Origin: Trichomonas vaginalis G3
Lineage: Eukaryota; Parabasalia; Trichomonadida; Trichomonadidae
Length of the DNA stretch: 64,000 bases
Direction of reading: 5' to 3'
NCBI RefSeq assembly: GCF_026262505.1
Contig: NC_067205.1
Location: 19,713,645-19,777,644 of the forward strand
Positions 55,958 to 64,000 of this stretch are shown here, in pieces; the stretch's first letter is position 1, and each line of letters opens with the position of its first letter. The position numbers and the translations under genes are program-made. The notes under the pieces are model-generated. The model did not search any database. It saw nothing but the letters and a program-made list of their open reading frames with translations, and was not told the DNA's origin.

Positions 55958-57410
55958 CACCGCTCGCATTTTTGTTCGCTATACTTATTTAAATTAAGCT
56001 ACCTTAAACATACTTGTACCAAATATTAAAACTCTCTCAAATGTTAAATACAAAATTAATTAAATTATTAAGTTGAAAACTTTCACAATTTTCCACTTTA
56101 ATATGCGTGCTTGACTAGGAACATCAATGGTAACATCTCGATATATTCATTTGTGGCAAATAAAAAGATTATGAAATTTATTATGAATATTACACAAAAA
56201 AAGGAGGTGATAGCAAGACAAAAATAGACATATTATCATGTTTGTCTAATTCATCTATGCATTGTATATAATCGAAATTTATTTTGTAACTCACGTATTT
56301 TCAAGCTACCTTAAATATCTTCCTAGTATAAAATCGTTTACAATTCATTTCCACTCAAATCTAGTTAAATTTATTATAATATTATTATCAATATAATTCC
56401 TTACTCATAAATCACTCATTATCTCACACATATGATATAAGCTCAGCTAGTATTATCTAAATTTTTCATTATTACTCCTTGAATAAATCTACATGTGGAA
56501 CCCTGAGTTGAGTGACTTCTAAATATTCATGATTAAAAATGTGAACCAAATTGCAAATTTTTAATAAAACCAAGCAATCCATGATGCATACTGTTATAAA
56601 TTTATGAGAAAGACATGCAGCATTATGAGAAAAGACTACGTTTTTTCTCTCAAAAAATTGAATTGCTATTCAACTGCGATTTTGAGATGACTATATTATA
56701 ATAAATTTAACTAGATTTGAGTGGAAATGAATTTTAAACGATTTTATATTAGGAAATGGTGTCTATTTATGCCAAGGCATATAATAAATAATAATTTTGA
56801 GGATATATTAGCCATAAGACTTAAATAGCTTAGTGGAAAACTCAATAAAGATTAGGACAAGTATTATTCTCCAATATCGATGATTTCAAACTTGGAATTG
56901 GGCGAAATTATTTGATAAAAATTCCATTGGAAGGATTTGAAAAGTTTTAACTATAATGAATGTATAACTTATGTGATAAGAAATTGAAATGAATATGAGT
57001 TTAAAGGAATTAATTAAGAAAATTTATTAGAATATATACTGAATTAAAAGACATAACTTGCATAAAAATAAATGATTTAGCTAAAATATTTTAATAACCC
57101 TCGATCCCAAAAATTACAAAGCATTCCAAAGTTTCGAGATATTTAAATTTTAATAAAATTTTCGAAATTTAATTTTTTTCTAAAGTGTCAAATAACGTAT
57201 TTTCTTTCAGAAATATTTTTCAAAAATTTCATGTTCACGTTTATAAGCAATATATACTGAGTAATATTTTTTGGCGATGTCAGATTTTTTTGAATGGTTT
57301 ACGATTTTTAACATAGTTTATTCCTAATATTACTTAAATATTTTTTATTTTTTGGTCAAAACCATAAATTTTGAGAGTTGGTACTTCTAAAAACATGTAA
57401 AATAATTTGT
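55958..57410. repeat. Spacer, fifth occurrence, with clustered deletions at its end
   Basis: Identical to the others up to about 57310; then many bases are missing, one or a few at a time, through to the next gene. Confidence 0.7.
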
Positions 57411-57459
57411 GTTCAGGATGTGAAAAGTGCATACTTGTGTAATTGAAATTTTTATCGTT

Positions 57460-58389
57460 TTAATCAAGTGAAATATCAATTTACCAAAAAGAAAATTTAT
57501 TTTGAAGCAAATTTTATTTTTCTTTCTGAATAATACTATTTCAAGATTTCCTTCACATGGTAATCAAATGAATGTTTTTTTTAAATGATTCTGTCTCTCT
57601 GTTGTTGTTTATCAGTTGTTTCAAATACTACATTGATGTATATTTTTTAATGCTTCAAATAAAACTCCTTTGTTATTCTGTTGATTGTTTTGGATGAATT
57701 GAAAATATCAAGTCTACTAAAAGAAACATCAACTAATCCTTCATATCCTTCTTGAGAATTATTTATATAATTACATCGGTCAATTCTTCCTTGACAAGAA
57801 AACCCAGTAATAATACAGAAAGCTGCTTTTAAATTCTCAAAATTACAAAATGAAACATTTACTGTTGATTCAACATCATCATAACTAAAACCTGTACATC
57901 GTACTGAAATACAGTTAGAAACGTTTGTTTTTGAAAGTGATGTAAAACCTTGAGATTGGTAAATCATTAAATCTACTGAACTATTTCCTCCATTACAAAT
58001 TGATCCTTGGAGGAGTGTACTGTTAATTTCGCCATATAAATAAGTAAATTGGCCAACTGATGGAGTTTGACTTTCAAATGAACAGAATTTATCAATAATA
58101 ATGTTATTTTTACTATAACTTTGAATATATACTGTACCTGAACCTTTTGAAAAAACGTTTTCGCAAAGTAAAATCGAGTAATCTTTTGTATATTCGAATT
58201 TAACTGCTCTATCTTGAAGATTGGTAAACTTGCAGATGTATGCAAAGCATTTGTTAGATGCTGCTGTGACTTTTTCAACTTCACCGGTAAAAACTTCGGA
58301 AGGAGGACTAATTCCTTCATAAAAAGGTTCCAAACACTATCTTGATCAGCATCGCTATGGGAATACTTCTCGAATGCAATTAATTGCAC
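57460..58389 (-). pseudogene. Module copy 9: protein B, C-terminal part full of small deletions
   Basis: The N-terminal 210 codons match the array type (with a small deletion near 58321 changing the frame after the leader). From about 57700 to 57460 more than a dozen short deletions destroy the C-terminal third. The damage is confined to this unit and looks technical. Confidence 0.7.
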
Positions 58390-58546
58390 TTAAACAATGA
58401 GTTTTTTGACTCATTGCAAAAGTAATAAAAGGATGGGGGTAAAACTTTCAGTGAAATTCAATGATACATTCATCAAATATTTAATATTTATGTTTTAATT
58501 TTGTTAATTCACAAGTTTAGTTGTTCAGAATTATTCATTTTTTATA

Positions 58547-58787
58547 ATGTCTGGGAAATCTATTGTACGTGTTACTTCTCATCGAGCTGATAATAACAAA
58601 TTATATTATTGTATTCAATGTAATGATAATACATTTCTCTGGGTAACTCCAAACTCCATAAATGATGAAACAAATAAATTATTTGTAAGGTACTTTTATA
58701 ACGACAGATCCTGTTGATGATGATTTATTTTTAACTCGAGAAGATAAAGATAATCCAAGCATTGTATTCAAAGAAAAATATAACTAG
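58547..58787 (+). CDS. Module copy 9: chromodomain-like ORF
   Basis: Identical to copy 5, with intact ATG. Confidence 0.5.
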
Positions 58788-58828
58788 ATGAATAATATAA
58801 CAATTTATAAATATAAAAAATAAAACAA

Positions 58829-59866
58829 TTAATCAATTCCTTTAAGGAACTTATTATTATAATTATAGGCTGATTTGGCATTATCTCTTTTGATTCTGGG
58901 AGTAGATTTATAATTATCATCATTGAACTAGAATTATCAAGGAATTTTCGTTTAAAAGGCGAGGTTTTTGAATGGGTTTCTTTATTTGTTGTTGTTTTTG
59001 GAGTTGATTGTTGATAATTTTCTTTTTGTGAAATTTTTGTTGTTGATTTGCTAATTTTAGGTGTATTGTAATTATACTTCTTTGGTGTATTGAATTTGTC
59101 TTGTTTGAGTCCGGATTCATCATCACTTGATGAAGAGAATATAAATCTTGATCCGTTTTTAAGAGTTAAAGGGGATATTTTATCTGGGTCACTATCGAAT
59201 ATATGGTTGAACTCAAATAGATATGTTTCATTAGACAAAACTGACTCTGAAAGTCGAGATCGATAATTCATTGTCGAAATGACCTGATATTTATCTGGAT
59301 CTGTTTCGTATCTGTTCAGTTTAGGATATTTACTAACACGAAAGCCACGATGATCGTCATCACTAGCATAAACTCCGTCTTTTGGAATTCCAAGAAACAA
59401 AACTTCTTCGTTGTTTTCTTCTTCATATGAATATTCATATTCAATATCAATATCAATTCCTGTGTTTAATTCTTGTTGTTCTTCAATAAATGCAGCATTT
59501 GGTTTTCTTTTGACTCTTTTTGAGCCTTTCTTAGGTTTTTCGTAAGGTTGACGAGGTTTGTAATAGTCATATTCTGGATAAAACTCGAAATTATCTTCTT
59601 TTTCTTCTTCTTCAAGATATGAATATGAATTTTTTGTATTTGTGGAAATTATTGATGTATTTATTTCGGATTTTTCTTCTGTAATGTCGTCAAGCTGTAA
59701 TTGGTCTTGTGATGGAATTATTTCAGAAATTTTATTATTAATAGATTTTTTAATTGGTGATTCATTAAATAATTGATCTTCGGCTTCTTCTGATATACTT
59801 TCTAATATGAAATTTGAATTAGAATTGTTTCTTACAAAATTATTTGAAAATGTAGGATTTCGTTAA
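58829..59866 (-). pseudogene. Module copy 9: truncated protein A with small deletions
   Basis: As copy 5, but a two-base loss near 58924 alters the C-terminal reading, and one T is lost near 59843. Confidence 0.65.
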
Positions 59867-61333
59867 CACCGCTCGCATTTTTGTTCGCTATACTTATTTA
59901 AATTAAGCTACCTTAAACATACTTGTACAAATATTAAAACTCTCTCAAATGTTAAATACAAAATTAATTAAATTATTAAGTTGAAAACTTTCACAATTTT
60001 CCACTTTAATATGCGTGCTTGACTAGGAACATCAATGGTAACATCTCGATATATTCATTTGTGCAAATAAAAAGATTATGAAATTTATTATGAATATTAC
60101 ACAAAAAAAGGAGGTGATAGCAAGACAAAAATAGACATATTATCATGTTTGTCTAATTCATCTATGCATTGTATATAATCGAAATTTATTTTGTAACTCA
60201 CGTATTTTCAAGCTACCTTAAATATCTTCCTAGTATAAATCGTTTACAATTCATTTCCACTCAAATCTAGTTAAATTTATTATAATATTATTATCAATAT
60301 AATTCTTACTCATAAATCACTCATTATCTCACACATATGATATAAGCTCAGCTAGTATTATCTAAATTTTTCATTATTACTCCTTGAATAAATCTACATG
60401 TGGAACCCTGAGTTGAGTGACTTCTAATATTCATGATTAAAAATGTGAACCAAATTGCAAATTTTTAATAAAACCAAGCAATCCATGATGCATACTGTTA
60501 TAAATTTATGAGAAAGACATGCAGCATTATGAGAAAAGACTACGTTTTTTCTCTCAAAAAATTGAATTGCTATTCAACTGCGATTTTGAGATGACTATAT
60601 TATAATAAATTTAACTAGATTTGAGTGGAAATGAATTTTAAACGATTTTATATTAGGAAATGGTGTCTATTTATGCCAAGGCATATAATAAATAATAATT
60701 TTGAGGATATATTAGCCATAAGACTTAAATAGCTTAGTGGAAAACTCAATAAAGATTAGGACAAGTATTATTCTCCAATATCGATGATTTCAAACTTGGA
60801 ATTGGGCGAAATTATTTGATAAAAATTCATTGGAAGGATTTGAAAGTTTTAACTATAATGAATGTATAACTTATGTGATAAGAAATTGAATGAATATGAG
60901 TTTAAAGGAATTAATTAAGAAAATTTATTAGATATATACTGAATTAAAAGACATAACTTGCATAAAAATAAATGATTTAGCTAAAATATTTTAATAACCC
61001 TCGATCCCAAAAATTACAAAGCATTCCAAAGTTTCGAGATATTTAAATTTTAATAAAATTTTCGAAATTTAATTTTTTTCTAAAGTGTCAAATAACGTAT
61101 TTTCTTTCAGAAATATTTTTCAAAAATTTCATGTTCACGTTTATAAGCAATATATACTGAGTAATATTTTTTGGCGATGTCAGATTTTTTTGAATGGTTT
61201 ACGATTTTTAACATAGGTTTATTCCTAATATTACTAAATAAATATTTTATTTATTACAATTTTGGTCGCTCAAAAACCATAAAATTTTGAGAGTTGGAGT
61301 ACTTCTAAAAAAACATGTAAAATAATATTGTTC
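59867..61333. repeat. Spacer, sixth occurrence, with scattered one-base deletions
   Basis: About ten single-base losses relative to the other spacers between 59930 and 60935, mostly in runs of identical bases (for example GTACAAAT against GTACCAAAT), and no substitutions noticed. Confidence 0.7.
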
Positions 61334-61377
61334 GTATGTCAGGATGTGAAAAGTGCATACTTGTGTAATTGAAATTT

Positions 61378-62379
61378 TTATCGTTTAATCAATAAAACAA
61401 GTGAAATATCAAATTTACCAAAAAGAAAATTTATGGATTTAAAAGAAGAACAAATTTTATTTTCTTTCTTTGGAACAAATAATAATACTATTTCAAGATT
61501 TCCTTCACATGGACGTAATCCAATGAATGTTAAATTATTCTTAAATGATTCTGTTCCTCTCTCTGTTGTATCAACTGTTCTATCAGTTGATAAATCATCA
61601 ATACTACATTGATGTATATAAATTTGTCCATAATATGCTTCAAATAAAACTCCTTTGTTATTCTGTTGATTGTTTTGGAAAGATGAATTGAAAATATCAA
61701 GTCTACTAAAAGAAACATCAACTAATCCTTCATATCCTTCTTGAGAATTATTTATATAATTACATCGGTCAATTCTTCCTTGACAAGAAAACCCAGTAAT
61801 AATACAGAAAGCTGCTTTTAAATTCTCAAAATTACAAAATGAAACATTTACTGTTGATTCAACATCATCATAACTAAAACCTGTACATCGTACTGAAATA
61901 CAGTTAGAAACGTTTGTTTTTGAAAGTGATGTAAAACCTTGAGATTGGTAAATCATTAAATCTACTGAACTATTTCCTCCATTACAAATTGATCCTTGGA
62001 GGAGTGTACTGTTAATTTCGCCATATAAATAAGTAAATTGGCCAACTGATGGAGTTTGACTTTCAAATGAACAGAATTTATCAATAATAATGTTATTTTT
62101 ACTATAACTTTGAATATATACTGTACCTGAACCTTTTGAAAAAACGTTTTCGCAAAGTAAAATCGAGTAATCTTTTGTATATTCGAATTTAACTGCTCTA
62201 TCTTGAAGATTGGTAAACTTGCAGATGTATGCAAAGCATTTGTTAGATGCTGCTGTGACTTTTTCAACTTCACCGGTAAAAACTTCGGAAGGAGGACTAA
62301 TTCCTTCATAATAAAGGTTCCAAACACTATCTTGATCAGCATCGCTATGGGAATACTTCTCGAATGCAATTAATTGCAC
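61378..62379 (-). CDS. Module copy 10: protein B, array type
   Basis: Protein identical to copy 5. Confidence 0.7.
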   Translation of the reverse strand: MQLIAFEKYSHSDADQDSVWNLYYEGISPPSEVFTGEVEKVTAASNKCFAYICKFTNLQDRAVKFEYTKDYSILLCENVFSKGSGTVYIQSYSKNNIIIDKFCSFESQTPSVGQFTYLYGEINSTLLQGSICNGGNSSVDLMIYQSQGFTSLSKTNVSNCISVRCTGFSYDDVESTVNVSFCNFENLKAAFCIITGFSCQGRIDRCNYINNSQEGYEGLVDVSFSRLDIFNSSFQNNQQNNKGVLFEAYYGQIYIHQCSIDDLSTDRTVDTTERGTESFKNNLTFIGLRPCEGNLEIVLLFVPKKENKICSSFKSINFLFGKFDISLVLLIKR

Positions 62380-62537
62380 TTAAACAATGAGTTTTTTGAC
62401 TCATTGCAAAAGTAATAAAAAGGATGGGGGTAAAACTTTCAGTGAAATTCAATGATACATTCATCAAATATTTAATATTTATGTTTTAATTTTGTTAATT
62501 CACAAGTTTAGTTGTTCAGAATTATTCATTTTTTATA

Positions 62538-62778
62538 ATGTCTGGGAAATCTATTGTACGTGTTACTTCTCATCGAGCTGATAATAACAAATTATATTAT
62601 TGTATTCAATGTAATGATAATACATTTCTCTGGGTAACTCCAAACTCCATAAATGATGAAACAAATAAATTATTTGTAAGGTACTTTTATAACGACAGAT
62701 CCTGTTGATGATGATTTATTTTTAACTCGAGAAGATAAAGATAATCCAAGCATTGTATTCAAAGAAAAATATAACTAG
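62538..62778 (+). CDS. Module copy 10: chromodomain-like ORF
   Basis: Identical to copy 5. Confidence 0.5.
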
Positions 62779-62820
62779 ATGAATAATATAACAATTTATA
62801 AATATAAACAAATAAAACAA

Positions 62821-64000
62821 TTAATCAATTCCTTTAAGGAACTTATTATTATAATTATAGGCTGATTTGGCATTATCTCTTTTGATTCTGGGAGTAGATT
62901 TATAATTATCATCATCTGAACTAGAATTATCAAGGAATTTTCGTTTAAAAGGCGAGGTTTTTGAATGGGTTTCTTTATTTGTTGTTGTTTTTGGAGTTGA
63001 TTGTTGATAATTTTCTTTTTGTGAAATTTTTGTTGTTGATTTGCTAATTTTAGGTGTATTGTAATTATACTTCTTTGGTGTATTGAATTTGTCTTGTTTG
63101 AGTCCGGATTCATCATCACTTGATGAAGAGAATATAAATCTTGATCCGTTTTTAAGAGTTAAAGGGGATATTTTATCTGGGTCACTATCGAATATATGGT
63201 TGAACTCAAATAGATATGTTTCATTAGACAAAACTGACTCTGAAAGTCGAGATCGATAATTCATTGTCGAAATGACCTGATATTTATCTGGATCTGTTTC
63301 GTATCTGTTCAGTTTAGGATATTTACTAACACGAAAGCCACGATGATCGTCATCACTAGCATAAACTCCGTCTTTTGGAATTCCAAGAAACAAAACTTCT
63401 TCGTTGTTTTCTTCTTCATATGAATATTCATATTCAATATCAATATCAATTCCTGTGTTTAATTCTTGTTGTTCTTCAATAAATGCAGCATTTGGTTTTC
63501 TTTTGACTCTTTTTGAGCCTTTCTTAGGTTTTTCGTAAGGTTGACGAGGTTTGTAATAGTCATATTCTGGATAAAACTCGAAATTATCTTCTTTTTCTTC
63601 TTCTTCAAGATATGAATATGAATTTTTTGTATTTGTGGAAATTATTGATGTATTTATTTCGGATTTTTCTTCTGTAATGTCGTCAAGCTGTAATTGGTCT
63701 TGTGATGGAATTATTTCAGAAATTTTATTATTAATAGATTTTTTAATTGGTGATTCATTAAATAATTGATCTTCGGCTTCTTCTGATATACTTTCTAATA
63801 TGAAATTTGAATTAGAATTGTTTCTTACAAAATTATTTTGAAAATGTAGGATTTCGTTAATTCTTGTACTACTTCGCCGACTTTCTGATGCAGAATCATC
63901 GTTTTCGTAAGTTTGGTTTTGCTTTGGATGTGAAATTTGTCGCTTGCCTGCTCGATTTAAAATTTCTTTGATAGATTTACCTAATGTTGATCGTGGATTC
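62821..64000 (-). CDS. Module copy 10: full-length-type protein A, 5' end outside the window
   Basis: Like the truncated copies up to 63855 (EAEDQ variant), but then continues as gene A (RINEILHF, SASESRRSSTR, ILNRAGKR) to the window edge instead of switching to the spacer. By alignment with copy 3, the shared start Met lies about 22 bases beyond position 64000. The frame is open throughout. It therefore represents the parent arrangement of the array units before spacer insertion, or its right border. Confidence 0.8.
   Translation of the reverse strand, partial: NPRSTLGKSIKEILNRAGKRQISHPKQNQTYENDDSASESRRSSTRINEILHFQNNFVRNNSNSNFILESISEEAEDQLFNESPIKKSINNKISEIIPSQDQLQLDDITEEKSEINTSIISTNTKNSYSYLEEEEKEDNFEFYPEYDYYKPRQPYEKPKKGSKRVKRKPNAAFIEEQQELNTGIDIDIEYEYSYEEENNEEVLFLGIPKDGVYASDDDHRGFRVSKYPKLNRYETDPDKYQVISTMNYRSRLSESVLSNETYLFEFNHIFDSDPDKISPLTLKNGSRFIFSSSSDDESGLKQDKFNTPKKYNYNTPKISKSTTKISQKENYQQSTPKTTTNKETHSKTSPFKRKFLDNSSSDDDNYKSTPRIKRDNAKSAYNYNNKFLKGID

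Larger units (their letters stand above)
37795..63848. repeat. Tandem array of about 4003-bp module units
   Basis: Unit-to-unit offsets measured at the 3' end of gene B: 41469, 45472, 49475, 53476, then about 57460 and 61378, that is 4003, 4003, 4001, about 3985 and about 3920. Each unit holds protein B (minus), chromodomain-like ORF (plus), truncated protein A (minus) and the 1476-bp spacer. Sequence is essentially identical between units 5, 6, 7 and 8. The last unit keeps full-length gene A and has no spacer in the window. Confidence 0.92.

Overview
The window reads as nuclear DNA of a parabasalid (trichomonad) protist. It is very AT-rich and its host genes lack visible introns. It carries ankyrin/DUF3447-type proteins, an R2R3 Myb factor, a tetraspanin, an IscA-like Fe-S protein, a Mutator-like element (MULE) and a Polinton/Maverick, a combination typical of trichomonad genomes. 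Several genes have an initiator-like TCA(C/T)(A/T) element a few bases before the ATG, as known from Trichomonas. The high AT content fits Tritrichomonas at least as well as Trichomonas vaginalis; the species is an inference.

Positions 1-17768 are ordinary host DNA. In order they hold an ankyrin gene cut by the window edge with a decayed tail, two small neighbouring proteins with a His...Asn-Cys-x-His signature (one clearly PPPDE/DeSI), an FCP1/SCP-type phosphatase (minus), an IscA-like protein with a His/Cys-rich end (minus), tRNA-Asp(GTC), a second ankyrin gene 57 bp downstream of the tRNA, an R2R3 Myb protein, a DZIP1/Iguana-like zinc-finger protein with four NPF motifs, two broken unidentified genes, and a tetraspanin.

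From about 17966 to the end nearly everything is one amplified gene module with two transposons inside it. Reading along +, a module holds: protein B (minus, beta-helix-like repeat protein, about 333 aa); a small chromodomain-like ORF (plus), divergent from B across about 160 bp; and protein A (minus, acidic, rich in S/T-P sites, nuclear-looking, about 400 aa). The first three copies repeat about every 3 kb. A MULE of 4174 bp with a 9-bp target duplication sits in copy 2's gene A. A broken Polinton (protein-primed PolB and integrase recognisable) sits in copy 3's chromodomain ORF and runs into a 100-N assembly gap at 37695. After the gap the module is a tandem array of almost identical 4003-bp units. 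In these a 1476-bp spacer with a 59-bp inverted repeat replaces the 5' part of gene A. The last unit lacks the spacer, and its gene A is open to the window edge.

The most interesting observation is that the protein B copies are mosaics: constant blocks alternate with short variable patches, and different copies share different patches. This resembles gene conversion in a variable surface-protein family. Two apparent frame changes (near the start of B and near the end of the chromodomain ORF) are the same in every copy. Part of the array, mainly 57300-61000, carries clustered one-base deletions that look like uncorrected sequencing error.
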